A stretch of 21,673 bases of DNA from the NCBI GenBank assembly GCA_916720015.1, contig CAKAPZ010000004.1, forward strand, positions 1 through 21,673, given 5' to 3'. Made by a program: the position numbers and the translations under genes. The notes beneath the pieces are model-generated. The model saw only the letters and a program-made list of their open reading frames with translations, did no database searches and was not told the DNA's origin. This DNA comes from an uncultured Atopobium sp. Lineage in GTDB: Bacteria > Actinomycetota > Coriobacteriia > Coriobacteriales > Atopobiaceae. Below are positions 1-7,703 of this stretch, piece after piece. The first letter of the stretch is position 1, and each line of letters begins with the position of its first letter.

Positions 1-1271
1 TTGCGCTTGGTGAGCGGAGAAACCTCTGCAGGATAATCGCAGACAAAGGTTGGGTTTACGATGCTCTTCTCGCCAAGCTCGTCGTAGATCTCAAACAGCA
101 GCTTGCCAGCCTGCCACTCTGGGTTCCACTCAATCTCGTAGCGGTCCAGGACTGCACGGAGTTTCTCGACAGGGGTGTCAATGGAGAGCTCCTCGCCGGT
201 GACCTCGGACGCAATCTCTGCCAGGGATGCAACGCGCCAGTTGCCGGATAGGTCAACCTCGGTGCCCTGGTAGGTGATGACCTCGTGGCCCTCCTCGCAG
301 CCGCAAGCCTTGCGGGCGATCTCCTGGAAGAGGTTCTGGGACAGCTCGCGCATGCCGGCCAGGTCAGAGTAGGCGGCGTATGCCTCCATGGAAGTGAACT
401 CTGGGTTGTGCGTGAGGTCGGTGCCCTCGTTTCTGAACTGGCGACCAAGCTCGTAGACGCGCTCAAGACCGCCAACAAGCAGGCGCTTTAGCGGAAGCTC
501 GGTTGCAATGCGCAGGTAGTTCTCGGTGTTCAGAGCGTTGTAGTGCGTGATGAACGGCTTTGCGTTTGCGCCACCAAGAATCTCCTGGAGAACAGGGGTC
601 TCAACCTCCATGTAGCCGTCCGCCTCCATGAACTGGCGGATGATGGAGATGATCTGGGAACGCTTGCGGAACACGTCGCGGACCTCGGGATTCATGATGA
701 GGTCAACGTAGCGCTGACGATAACGGACCTCGCGGTCGGTGAGGCCGTGGAACTTCTCAGGCAGAGGACGCAACGACTTAGAGAGGACCTCCAGCGAGGT
801 GACTGCCAGGGAAAGCTGACCGCGGCGCGTACGCATGATAGCGCCGGTAGCGCCGATGATGTCGCCAAGGTCGAGAAGACCCAGGAGCTCCCAGTTCTTC
901 TCGTCAAGGTTGTTGATGCGGCAGAAGAGCTGAATCTGGCCGGTATAGTCCTCTACCACGACAAACGCAATCTTGCCCTGGTTGCGGATGGCGCGGACGC
1001 GGCCGGCCACAGAATAGACTTCCTCGCCAGTCTGGCCGTCCTCGAGGTCAGCGTAACGTTCCTCCAGCTCAGCGACGTGAGCGGTGACGGTTGATTTGAT
1101 TGGGTATGGGTCAACGCCGGCGTCAAGCAGTGCCTGGCGACGGGCTTTGCGCTGCGCACGCTCGTCGTTGATGGAAGCCTCTGGGGTGGCTTCGGTTGCG
1201 TCGACATTCTCGGCGGCGGTTGCGTCAGCGGCGGCCGAGCTACCAGCGATGTTGTTCTCTACTTCGGACAT
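1..1271 (-). CDS. lysS: Lysyl-tRNA synthetase, class II (5' 423 codons; C-terminus outside window)
   Basis: Charges tRNA-Lys with lysine in the cytoplasm. The minus-strand frame is open from ATG at 1271 to the left edge. It begins with about 30 low-complexity Ala/Glu-rich residues. The OB-fold anticodon-binding domain follows (around GRVRAIRNQGKIAFVVVED), then the start of the class II catalytic core (LTDREVRYRQRYVDL, GGANAKPFITHYN). Motif 2 is visible as FRNEGTDLTHNPEFTSMEAY. Motif 3 and the C-terminus lie beyond position 1; usual length is about 500 residues. GGAGG ends only four bases before the ATG. The gene follows greA in the same direction, but an intrinsic terminator ends about 14 bases before its start codon, so expression must come from readthrough or a promoter overlapping that element. 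The identification is secure. Confidence 0.97.
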   Translation of the reverse strand, partial: MSEVENNIAGSSAAADATAAENVDATEATPEASINDERAQRKARRQALLDAGVDPYPIKSTVTAHVAELEERYADLEDGQTGEEVYSVAGRVRAIRNQGKIAFVVVEDYTGQIQLFCRINNLDEKNWELLGLLDLGDIIGATGAIMRTRRGQLSLAVTSLEVLSKSLRPLPEKFHGLTDREVRYRQRYVDLIMNPEVRDVFRKRSQIISIIRQFMEADGYMEVETPVLQEILGGANAKPFITHYNALNTENYLRIATELPLKRLLVGGLERVYELGRQFRNEGTDLTHNPEFTSMEAYAAYSDLAGMRELSQNLFQEIARKACGCEEGHEVITYQGTEVDLSGNWRVASLAEIASEVTGEELSIDTPVEKLRAVLDRYEIEWNPEWQAGKLLFEIYDELGEKSIVNPTFVCDYPAEVSPLTKR

Positions 1272-1284
1272 GTATCCTCCACGT

Positions 1285-1316
1285 AAAAACGCCCCGCGCC
1301 AGACGGACACGGGGCG
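1285..1316 (-). terminator. Intrinsic terminator or attenuator between greA and lysS
   Basis: On the minus strand a perfect 7-bp GC-only stem (CGCCCCG at 1290-1296 pairing with CGGGGCG at 1310-1316, 13-nt loop) is followed by five T residues (1289-1285). It lies after the greA stop and immediately before the lysS ribosome-binding site. It may end greA transcripts or attenuate readthrough into lysS. Confidence 0.8.
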
Positions 1317-1337
1317 ACCAAAATCTTTTGTGCCAGT

Positions 1338-1817
1338 CTAGCGAGTAATAGAGGTAATGGTGTACTTCTTCACCTTGCCGTTTGGCGTGGTGAACTCAAC
1401 CTCGTCGCCCTTCTTGTGACCAATAAGAGCCTCGCCAGCTGGAGACTCGTTAGAGATCTTGTGCTCGAGGGAGTTTGTCTCTGTAGTACCAACAATTACA
1501 TACTTAGTTGTCTTGCCTTTTGCATCAGCAAGCTCGACGGTTGTGCCGATTGCAACGGTGACATTGCGCTTGCTGCCGCCCTCGACAACCTTTGCGACAG
1601 AGAGAATCTGGCGAATCTCGTTGATGCGGGACTCGTTGTGAGACTGCTCTTCTTTTGCAGCGTCATACTCGGAGTTCTCAGAAAGGTCGCCAAAACCGCG
1701 AGCCTCTTTGATGCGCTCAACAATCTCGTCGTGCTTCTCGCCCTCACGATAAGCCAGCTCATCGACAAGCTTCTGACGGCCTTCTGGGGTAAGTACAATC
1801 TCTTTAGTAGTGTCCAT
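1338..1817 (-). CDS. greA: Transcription elongation factor GreA
   Basis: Binds the RNA polymerase secondary channel and stimulates cleavage of backtracked RNA. The product is 159 residues, the usual GreA size. The N-terminal coiled coil carries the family signature GDLSENSEYDAAKEEQ (about residues 43-58), including the acidic tip residues D44 and E47 that coordinate catalytic Mg2+ in this family. The C-terminal FKBP-like domain contains the typical ending with SPAGEALIGHKKGDEVEF. An AGAAAG purine run precedes the ATG. It lies 49 bp downstream of tatA in the same direction, with no terminator seen between them, so the two are probably co-transcribed. The identification is secure. Confidence 0.97.
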   Translation of the reverse strand: MDTTKEIVLTPEGRQKLVDELAYREGEKHDEIVERIKEARGFGDLSENSEYDAAKEEQSHNESRINEIRQILSVAKVVEGGSKRNVTVAIGTTVELADAKGKTTKYVIVGTTETNSLEHKISNESPAGEALIGHKKGDEVEFTTPNGKVKKYTITSITR

Positions 1818-1866
1818 CGTGTTCTTTCTGTTGATGGGTCAGTCGGTCTATACGTGTGAGATGGGG

Positions 1867-2076
1867 TTACTCAGCCTTTTTGGACTCTTCGTCCTCAACG
1901 AGCTCAGCCTCTGGCTCCTTGGCTTCTTCCTTGGTCTCAGACTCCATGCCCTCACGAACGCTCTTGACGGTCTCGCCGACAGCCTTGCCGAGCTTTGGAA
2001 GGTTCTTAGGTCCAAAGATGACCATAACAACGCAAACAATAATCAGAAGCTCAGGAATACCAAGTCCTAAAATCAT
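1867..2076 (-). CDS. tatA: Sec-independent (twin-arginine) translocase subunit TatA
   Basis: Small membrane protein that oligomerises to form the pore of the Tat pathway for folded proteins. The chosen 69-residue frame begins at ATG 2076, behind a GGGGGT ribosome-binding site. A longer in-frame start at 2163 would add a 29-residue extension not typical of TatA. Residues 5-19 form the single short membrane helix (IPELLIIVCVVMVIF). The diagnostic FGPKNLPKLGKAVGE hinge and amphipathic helix follow, then a charged Glu/Lys-rich tail. No tatC is in the window. A likely client is present: the 18441-20438 lipoprotein has a twin-arginine signal. TatA and TatE/TatB-type paralogues are hard to separate without the genome; the TatA length and FGPKNLP motif favour TatA. 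Confidence 0.93.
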   Translation of the reverse strand: MILGLGIPELLIIVCVVMVIFGPKNLPKLGKAVGETVKSVREGMESETKEEAKEPEAELVEDEESKKAE

Positions 2077-2172
2077 ATAAACCCCCAGAAAATCTTTTCC
2101 TGTAAAAGCGTTCAGAAAAAACGCCGTATCGGCTAGTATAACCGAGGGAAACCTTACTAACAAGGAATTAAC

Positions 2173-3003
2173 ATGGTCTTACATGATTTTTGGACATTTT
2201 TTATCTGGTCGACCGTAGCGGGGCTTGCTGTTATTGGCATTTACCAGCTATTTCTGTTAATTCTACGCGCTCGAGGCGTTTTTGTGACGCGTACCAAATT
2301 TGGCCTCACGATGATTTTTGACTCCGAGGACGCCGACGGTACGCCCATTAGACTGCTCAACGTTAATGGCACCTTCCAGTCCGTGAGCTACATTGTGCCT
2401 GAACTGCGCTTTGAGCTCTGCGTCCACTATCACCGCATGATGGCGAAGATTATCCAGCAGGTATCTGCTCGGGGTCACGTTGTAGTCATGGGCGGCGGAG
2501 GTTTCTCGCTGCCAAAGTACCTGGCTACGCACATGAGCGGCGCTACCATTGAGGCGATTGAGATTGATCCAAAGATTGTTTCGCTTGCGCGCGAGCATTT
2601 CTTTTTGGACGAAGCTCAAGCTGCGGCTTCAAGCGAGCTGCGTGTTATCGAAGATGATGCTTGGAGGGTGTTGCAAGACGCAGAAGCCGGCAGCATTGAC
2701 GTGCTGGTAAACGAAGTGTTTGCTGGTCGGAAGTCGCTTGGACCTCTGGGAACAGCGGCTGGCGCGCAAGTGGTTAAAGAAAAACTTGCAGCTGGCGGAG
2801 TATATCTGGCCGATGTTCGCTGTCCACTAGAAGGCCGTGGATCTGCGCTGCTTTCGCAGGTCGCAGACGTGTTTGCGCACGAGTTTGCGCACGTCGCGTA
2901 TGTGCCCGAGTGGCCTGATACTCCTAAAACACCAGGCAACAATCTCTTAATTGCAACTGATGCGGATATTGCGCTTCCTGGAGGTGCTGTTGTAGTGAAA
3001 TAA
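2173..3003 (+). CDS. Membrane-anchored spermidine synthase-like (Rossmann methyltransferase-fold) protein
   Basis: Residues about 6-32 form one hydrophobic helix, so the protein is probably membrane-anchored. The rest is a spermidine synthase/SAM-methyltransferase fold. The glycine-rich motif I is VVMGGGGFSLPKYL (about 104-117). The acidic ribose-binding strand is IEAIEIDPKIVSLAREHF (about 126-143). A D161-D162 pair stands where SpeE usually has GDG. At the position where true aminopropyltransferases carry a DSSDP-type catalytic loop it reads VNEVFAG, so a genuine polyamine synthase activity is doubtful. AAGGA lies 7 bases before the ATG. It is divergent from tatA, with no partner gene in its own direction. 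The family is recognisable; the substrate is not. Confidence 0.75.
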   Translation: MVLHDFWTFFIWSTVAGLAVIGIYQLFLLILRARGVFVTRTKFGLTMIFDSEDADGTPIRLLNVNGTFQSVSYIVPELRFELCVHYHRMMAKIIQQVSARGHVVVMGGGGFSLPKYLATHMSGATIEAIEIDPKIVSLAREHFFLDEAQAAASSELRVIEDDAWRVLQDAEAGSIDVLVNEVFAGRKSLGPLGTAAGAQVVKEKLAAGGVYLADVRCPLEGRGSALLSQVADVFAHEFAHVAYVPEWPDTPKTPGNNLLIATDADIALPGGAVVVK

Positions 3004-3548
3004 CGTCGCTTTGAGGGCCGACCACTATCCAATTGACCGAGCGACATCCAATCACCCGAGAAAATTGCATATTCCACCTTATTTATGCGGAGTTTTGTAT
3101 CAACAATTTGACTCACCAAAATTAGACCCCTCTTTTGGGTAAAAAATCCGTTTAGTTGGAAGTCAAATCGCAATCACGGAAATTATTGACTTGCGTTTGT
3201 GCAGGTAGCAAAAAGTGTCCAGATTTCACTATTTTTGTCCAACGAAAAACCGCAGGTAAATGGCGTGCATAAAAATCAGTCGCCACTGTATATTCCAACT
3301 AAACGCATTTTTTACCACTTGCACCCCGAGCGCTCAATAAAACCGCAGTTGGCTGTGATTTGTACCGCCCCGGTACGGCTTTGTACCGCAATTTCTGACC
3401 CGTTTACCTTTGCCGAGAAGTAAATTCCTCAATTTCCCAAGAAAACATAACGTGAAATGATTATTGTTATTTCTGAAAAGCTACGAGAGCGCCATTAATG
3501 CCGCACGCTTAAACGCGCTACGCATCAGTCAATGTACCTGGGAATACA
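3004..3548. other. Noncoding gap with a 188-bp repeat
   Basis: AT-rich stretch between the SpeE-like gene and the malolactic enzyme gene, with no credible gene. It contains the 188-bp inverted-repeat-bounded element (3133-3320, listed separately). After it come two copies of GTACCGC about 20 bp apart (3362 onward, the first within a GGTAC-rich palindromic stretch). No convincing terminator for the upstream gene and no clear promoter for the downstream gene could be picked by eye. Confidence 0.6.
3133..3320 (-). repeat. 188-bp MITE-like element, copy 1
   Basis: Bounded by imperfect inverted repeats: GGGTAAAAAATCCGTTTAGTTGG on the left (from 3137) and CCAACTAAACGCATTTTTTACCAC on the right (3295-3318), arms of about 26 bp. 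The reverse complement matches the element at 12681-12868 end to end, with identical total length, near-identical ends and a diverged but alignable interior (for example ATGCA-GC-ATTTACC, then TTGGAC). No transposase lies inside, and no target-site duplication is obvious. Such features fit a miniature inverted-repeat element or a conserved structured intergenic repeat. Confidence 0.75.
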
Positions 3549-3566
3549 ATGCACTTGGGAGTTGCT

Positions 3567-5201
3567 ATGAAGACAGGTTTTGAACTACTGAATGATCCGT
3601 TTTTGAACAAGGGAACCGCTTTTACGCAGGAGGAGCGCCAGAAATATGGCCTGGTAGGCCTTCTTCCTCCTAACATCCAAACCATTGAGGAGCAGGCAGA
3701 GCAAGCATACGTACTCTTCCAACAGTACCCTGACCTCGAGACTAAGCGTCACTACCTGATGAGGCTTTTCTCCGAAAACCGTACGTTGTTCTATAACCTG
3801 TTCTCAAAGCATGTCGAAGAGTTCATGCCTATCGTCTACGATCCAACCATCGCACCTGACATTGAGCAGTACTCCCAGCGATACGTTGACTCGCAGTACG
3901 CATGCTTCCTGTCCGCCGATCATCCTGAGGACCTTGAGACCTCGCTGAAGAACGCAGCCGCTGGTAGAGACATTGACCTGATTGTTGTTACCGACGCAGA
4001 AGCCATTTTGGGCATCGGCGACTGGGGCACTAACGGCGTTGAGATTTCTGTCGGTAAGCTCATGGTTTACACCGCCGCAGCTGGCGTTGATCCAAACCGC
4101 ATCATGCCTGTTGTTATCGACGCCGGTACTAACCGCCAGGAGTTGCTCGATGACCCACTGTACCTGGGCGAGCGCCACAAGCGTGTCGACGAGGACCGCT
4201 ACAACGCCTTCATTGACAACTTTGTGACCACCGTCGAGAAGCTCTTCCCTAACCTCTACCTGCACTTTGAGGACTTCGGCCGCTCGCATGCTGCTGCAAT
4301 CCTGGACCGCTACAAGAACACCTACCCCGTCTTCAACGATGACGTCGAGGGCACTGGCATTGTCACCCTCGCAGGCATCCTCGGTGGCCTCAACATTTCT
4401 GGCGAGAAACTCGTCGACCAGGTATATCTCTGCTTTGGTGCAGGAACTGCTGGTTGCGGCATTGCTGAGCGTGTACTGCAGGAGTTTGTGGACCAGGGAA
4501 TGGATCGCGAGGAGGCTCGCAAGCGCTTCTACCTGGTAGATCGCCAAGGCCTGCTCTTTGACGACATGGACAACCTCACTCCACAGCAAAAGCCTTTTGC
4601 TCGTAAGCGTTCTGAGTTCGCAAACGCTGATGAGCTCACTAACCTGGCTGCCGTTGTAAAGACGGTCCACCCAACAATTATGGTTGGTACCTCTACTGTT
4701 CACGGAGCCTTCACCGAGGAAATCATTCGCGAAATGGCAGCTCATTGTGAGCGCCCCATGGTATTCCCTCTGTCCAACCCAACTAAGCTTGCGGAGGCAA
4801 CCGCCCAGGACCTGCTTACCTGGACTGATGGTCGCGCACTTGTGGCCTGCGGCGTTCCATCCGATGACGTGGAGCTGAACGGTGTAACCTACCAGATTGG
4901 CCAGGCCAACAACGCTCTGATCTACCCTGGTCTTGGCCTGGGTGTTCTTGCATCAAAGGCTCGCCTGCTCACGGACCAGATGATTTCCCTGGCAGCTCAC
5001 TCGCTTGGCGGAATCGTCGACACCACAAAGCCTGGAGCTGCAATTCTTCCTCCAGTCTCCAAGATTACCGAGTTCTCCGAGCGTATTGCCGTCGGCGTTG
5101 CAGAGGAAGCAATCAAGCAGGGCTTGAACCGCGAGCCAATCGCCGATGCAAAAGAGGCAGTTGACGCCCTCAAGTGGTTCCCTGTCTACAAAGAGCTCTA
5201 A
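3567..5201 (+). CDS. mleS: Malolactic enzyme / NAD-dependent malic enzyme family
   Basis: Converts L-malate to L-lactate and CO2 (malolactic) or to pyruvate (malic enzyme). The 544-residue protein aligns by eye along its whole length with lactic-acid-bacterial malolactic enzymes, including the start ([14 protein letters not shown]), [18 protein letters not shown] (90-94), [13 protein letters not shown] (142-154), the lysine in [11 protein letters not shown] (K164), EDFGR (235-239), the metal-binding FNDD (256-259) and the NAD fold FGAGTAGCG (290-298). I prefer ATG 3567 over ATG 3549. GGGAG sits five bases before it, and family members start at this point. No malate permease or mleR regulator adjoins it. 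Malolactic and malic enzymes cannot be separated with certainty by sequence reading, but the end-to-end MleS-like motifs favour malolactic enzyme. Confidence 0.9.
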   Translation: MKTGFELLNDPFLNKGTAFTQEERQKYGLVGLLPPNIQTIEEQAEQAYVLFQQYPDLETKRHYLMRLFSENRTLFYNLFSKHVEEFMPIVYDPTIAPDIEQYSQRYVDSQYACFLSADHPEDLETSLKNAAAGRDIDLIVVTDAEAILGIGDWGTNGVEISVGKLMVYTAAAGVDPNRIMPVVIDAGTNRQELLDDPLYLGERHKRVDEDRYNAFIDNFVTTVEKLFPNLYLHFEDFGRSHAAAILDRYKNTYPVFNDDVEGTGIVTLAGILGGLNISGEKLVDQVYLCFGAGTAGCGIAERVLQEFVDQGMDREEARKRFYLVDRQGLLFDDMDNLTPQQKPFARKRSEFANADELTNLAAVVKTVHPTIMVGTSTVHGAFTEEIIREMAAHCERPMVFPLSNPTKLAEATAQDLLTWTDGRALVACGVPSDDVELNGVTYQIGQANNALIYPGLGLGVLASKARLLTDQMISLAAHSLGGIVDTTKPGAAILPPVSKITEFSERIAVGVAEEAIKQGLNREPIADAKEAVDALKWFPVYKEL

Positions 5202-5231
5202 AACTAGGCGTGGAGTTTGACGAGAAGGTCC

Positions 5232-5249
5232 ATTTACCTGCACTTTTAC
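5232..5249. repeat. Possible fragment of the 188-bp repeat interior
   Basis: ATTTACCTGCACTTTTACG matches the interior words of both 188-bp elements (ATTTACCTGCGGTTTTT and ATTTTACCAGCACTTTTAA in the same orientation). It is short, so shared ancestry is tentative. Confidence 0.35.
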
Positions 5250-5258
5250 GCACAACAA

Positions 5259-5292
5259 AGCCTCTTCTCATGACGAGAAGAGGCTATTTTCT
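5259..5292 (+). terminator. Probable bidirectional intrinsic terminator
   Basis: A perfect 11-bp stem, AGCCTCTTCTC (5259-5269) with GAGAAGAGGCT (5275-5285), has a 5-nt loop and is followed by ATTTTCTT on the plus strand. On the minus strand it is followed by TTGTTGTG, a weaker tract. It sits between the convergent malolactic enzyme and nucleoside hydrolase genes and probably serves both. Confidence 0.88.
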
Positions 5293-5346
5293 TGTGAGTT
5301 TTGCGGGGGTCGCCCTACCCCGGCGGCAAGTTGGTGCAACGGCACC

Positions 5347-6333
5347 TTAGTCCAGCAGCACGCCTTCAATTGCAGAGGCGGAGCCGTCGAGGACGTTGCA
5401 CTTTTGGATCTGGTGAACAAACCAAGTACGGAATGCCTTTTGGTCGACGCCCACACATACAGTTGCGTTGGGTTTCTCGCCAAGGTATCCGGCCAGGTCA
5501 ACGACGGTGCAACCACTTGTCAGAGCGCCAGCGCACTCGACGTCCACAAACACATCTTTGGTCTCAAACATCTGGGGCGCCAGCAGGTAGGCCACGGCCG
5601 TTGGATCGTACATGCTGAAGCCCTCCTCCTGGTAGTAGACTCGGTAGTTGAGCAGCAGCTTGACCAGCATGTCACCACTCTTGCCGGAGTTCTGGATGTT
5701 CTCGATGTCCTCGGGCATCACGCGAGCGGCGTCACCCACCTCAAGGCCAACCATGGCCACGTGAACGCCGGATGCAAAGACAATCTTTGCCGCCTCGGGG
5801 TCAACGCCCACGTTGAACTCGGACATGACGCCAAGGTTTCCGCGGGTCAGAGCGCCGCCCATCATGACAATGCGGTCGATATGCTCCTTGACCTGTGGGT
5901 ATGCTTTCAGCAGCAGCGCAATATTGGTCAGAGGACCAAGCGTCACCAGCGTGGTTTTCTCGCCAGCAGAAGCGCCTTCCATAATGACGCGACGCTGTGC
6001 CTCAAGTGCGGTTTCTTCAAGAAGACAGTCCGGCTGAATGCCGTCAAATTCGTAGCCTCTCATGCCCGAAGCACCGTGGACATCGCTTGCGTCCATGGGC
6101 TTTCTGAGCAGCGGCTCGGCAGCACCGCGCGCAACAGGCACGTGCTGGTTCCAGAATTTGAGCAGCTTGAGGGTATTGTTGGTGACGTTCTCGATGCCAA
6201 CATTTCCGCTGACAGTAGTAATAAGCTTGATATCCAGCGCCTTTGCGGCCAGGGCAAAACCCAGGGCGATAGCGTCGTCGATGCCTGGATCTGTGTCGAT
6301 GATGACGCGCGTCTTAGTTGAAAGCGTTGTCAT
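5347..6333 (-). CDS. Ribonucleoside hydrolase (inosine-uridine preferring family)
   Basis: Hydrolyses the N-glycosidic bond of nucleosides, releasing base and ribose. The 328-residue product starts at ATG 6333, behind AAAGGAG; an upstream in-frame start at 6387 lacks support. The Ca2+-binding signature DTDPGIDDA is at residues 13-21. Family landmarks follow in order: TLGPLTNIA, IVMMGGA, EFNVGVDPEAA, and a late YDPTAVAYL segment holding another metal-binding Asp. The gene follows rbsK by 70 bp in the same direction. Freed ribose would be phosphorylated by the co-encoded ribokinase, which supports a nucleoside-salvage operon. Base specificity (RihA/B/C type) cannot be assigned by reading. Confidence 0.93.
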   Translation of the reverse strand: MTTLSTKTRVIIDTDPGIDDAIALGFALAAKALDIKLITTVSGNVGIENVTNNTLKLLKFWNQHVPVARGAAEPLLRKPMDASDVHGASGMRGYEFDGIQPDCLLEETALEAQRRVIMEGASAGEKTTLVTLGPLTNIALLLKAYPQVKEHIDRIVMMGGALTRGNLGVMSEFNVGVDPEAAKIVFASGVHVAMVGLEVGDAARVMPEDIENIQNSGKSGDMLVKLLLNYRVYYQEEGFSMYDPTAVAYLLAPQMFETKDVFVDVECAGALTSGCTVVDLAGYLGEKPNATVCVGVDQKAFRTWFVHQIQKCNVLDGSASAIEGVLLD

Positions 6334-6403
6334 AAGTCTCCTTTGTACGTTTGAGCTGCGTGTGGACTGCGAATTATGAAGCAACAATCACGGTAATTTT
6401 AAC

Positions 6404-7324
6404 CTAAAACTCAACTACCTGCTGATACGTTGGGATTGATTGCTGAGCGCCAACCTTAGTGGTAGCGAGCGCTGCGGCCTTCGCGGCCACGTCAAGCGCC
6501 CGCTTGATGTCGTGACCCTCCAGCTGCCCCGACGCCTGGAATGCAGCAAGCGTGCCCATGAACGTGTCGCCCGCGCAGGTAGTGTCCACGGTGTCCACAC
6601 GATAACATTCCTGCTGGTAGATACCGTGTGCGTCGGCAGCGATTGAGCCCTTGGAACCCAGCGTCAACACCGCAGTTGTCACGCCACTTGCAAGCACCTT
6701 CTGCACTGCAGCCTCGGGATCTGCCAGCGGGCTTATCTTGCCCTCGCCAAACAGGTCCGCAAACTCAATCTCGTTCAGGCAAAGCACGTCCACGCTGGCG
6801 AGAAGACCGGTGGTCATGGTAGCTGATGGCGATGGGTTCACCATCGTATAGAGCCCCAGCTCATGCGCGTACCTGATAAGCTCAAACGTGGTCGACAACT
6901 CGCACTCAAACTGCGTCAAAAACGCGTCACCTGGCTCCGCAATGCGATCGAGCACCGCTTTTACGTCATCGGTTGTGCGAACGTAATTAGCGCCATGGTC
7001 CAGGATGATGCGATTATCGCCGCCTACGCGCACAATCACAGCAACACCAGTGGAGACCCCAGACAGCTCTTCTACCTGCTCCGCATTGACGCTGTTGCCA
7101 ATAAGCGACTGCTTGAGGTCCTGTCCAAATGAGTCAGCGCCAACAGCACCAATCATGTGGACATCTGCACCCATTCGAGCTGCAGCAACAGCCTGATTAG
7201 CGCCTTTTCCACCTGGGCTGGTGACAAGATTTTTGCCGCCAATAGTCTCGCCCTGCTGAGGCATCTTGTCTGCCTCGATGGAGACGTCCATGTTCAGGCT
7301 TCCAAATACAATCACTTTGCCCAT
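6404..7324 (-). CDS. rbsK: Ribokinase
   Basis: PfkB-family kinase that phosphorylates ribose to ribose 5-phosphate with ATP. The 306-residue length is typical. The N-terminal substrate site reads GSLNMDV (8-14), and the first PfkB signature is PGGKGANQA (37-45). The anion-hole/catalytic motif DTTCAGDTFMG includes the base D253. Cysteine occupies the place more often held by Gly or Ala before AGD. GAAGGAG lies 8-9 bases before the ATG. It is the first gene of a two-gene minus-strand operon with the nucleoside hydrolase. No ribose or nucleoside transporter is in the window, so the sugar source is presumably the neighbouring hydrolase. Confidence 0.95.
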   Translation of the reverse strand: MGKVIVFGSLNMDVSIEADKMPQQGETIGGKNLVTSPGGKGANQAVAAARMGADVHMIGAVGADSFGQDLKQSLIGNSVNAEQVEELSGVSTGVAVIVRVGGDNRIILDHGANYVRTTDDVKAVLDRIAEPGDAFLTQFECELSTTFELIRYAHELGLYTMVNPSPSATMTTGLLASVDVLCLNEIEFADLFGEGKISPLADPEAAVQKVLASGVTTAVLTLGSKGSIAADAHGIYQQECYRVDTVDTTCAGDTFMGTLAAFQASGQLEGHDIKRALDVAAKAAALATTKVGAQQSIPTYQQVVEF

Positions 7325-7604
7325 GAGATGCTCCTTCTTAGCAAGATTGCAGTGTACGGCGTTTTGTCGTTCTGCTTGTCGTTTCTTCTCTGCGTTACTG
7401 CTCGACAGGGCTTCTCGCCATATTGCGGTGAATAAACACGCAGATTAAACACGTTATTTATAAGATATATAGTAATAGGTTGACCAAAGTCGTCAACCCA
7501 ACTACTCTTAGAGATGTCTGAATAGACGTGACGTCCGTCCATCGCATGGTGCCTCGCTTCACTGGACGTCCCTTGCAGAACTCCAATATAAGGAGGTGCT
7601 TTAT
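7325..7604. promoter_or_regulatory. Divergent promoter region of rbsK and mgtA leader
   Basis: A perfect inverted repeat GGTTGAC-N7-GTCAACC lies at 7478-7498. On the minus strand TGGTCA and TATAAA, 18 bp apart, make a plausible rbsK promoter overlapping the repeat. On the plus strand TTGACC (7480-7485) with TACTCT 17 bp later is a weaker candidate for mgtA. Downstream on the plus strand, GACGTCC (7530-7536) pairs with GGACGTC (7564-7570) around a smaller CCAT/ATGG hairpin, so the leader RNA is probably structured. One TTCTCGCC word is at 7412-7419. The palindrome could be an operator for either gene. Confidence 0.5.
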
Positions 7605-7703
7605 ATGCCTAGTCGAAGTAGCAGCTTACGTCTGACAGCAGATGCTGACCCTGTTCATTTATGTGTGACGGATATAAAGAAACCTCTTATTCAAAAGTTT
7701 TAA
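7605..7703 (+). CDS. Candidate mgtA leader peptide (32 aa)
   Basis: A small ORF with a very strong AAGGAGGTG ribosome-binding site precedes the Mg2+ ATPase gene by 189 bp. The Shine-Dalgarno lies in the loop of a small hairpin (ATATAA 7586-7591 with TTATAT 7601-7606) that includes the start codon. The peptide is basic/Ser-rich at the start, then has an acidic-proline run T11-A-D-A-D-P16, and ends with K-P and a final KF. No membrane helix is present. I do not recognise a homologue. Its position, size and acidic-Pro run recall the enterobacterial MgtL leader peptide, whose EPDP-type sequence destabilises ribosomes at low Mg2+; that parallel is inference. It could also be a chance ORF, but the ribosome-binding site argues against this. 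Confidence 0.55.
   Translation: MPSRSSSLRLTADADPVHLCVTDIKKPLIQKF

Noticed and set aside
3199..3423. 74-codon frame in the gap before the malolactic enzyme gene
   Set aside because: It overlaps the 188-bp repeat, has no ribosome-binding site and no recognisable sequence.
3804..4745. 313-codon open frame antisense to the malolactic enzyme gene
   Set aside because: Shadow of a strongly conserved enzyme gene; no ribosome-binding site or family resemblance. The same applies to antisense frames at 5404-6321 and 19353-20453.
5302..5346. Separate terminator for the nucleoside hydrolase (GGTGC/GCACC and GGGGT/ACCCC hairpins)
   Set aside because: Neither hairpin is followed by a T-tract on the minus strand; the nearby 11-bp stem at 5259-5285 is a better shared terminator.
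7312..7542. 76-codon frame running into the rbsK start on the minus strand
   Set aside because: It overlaps the rbsK start and ribosome-binding site and covers the promoter-like region; no homology recognised.
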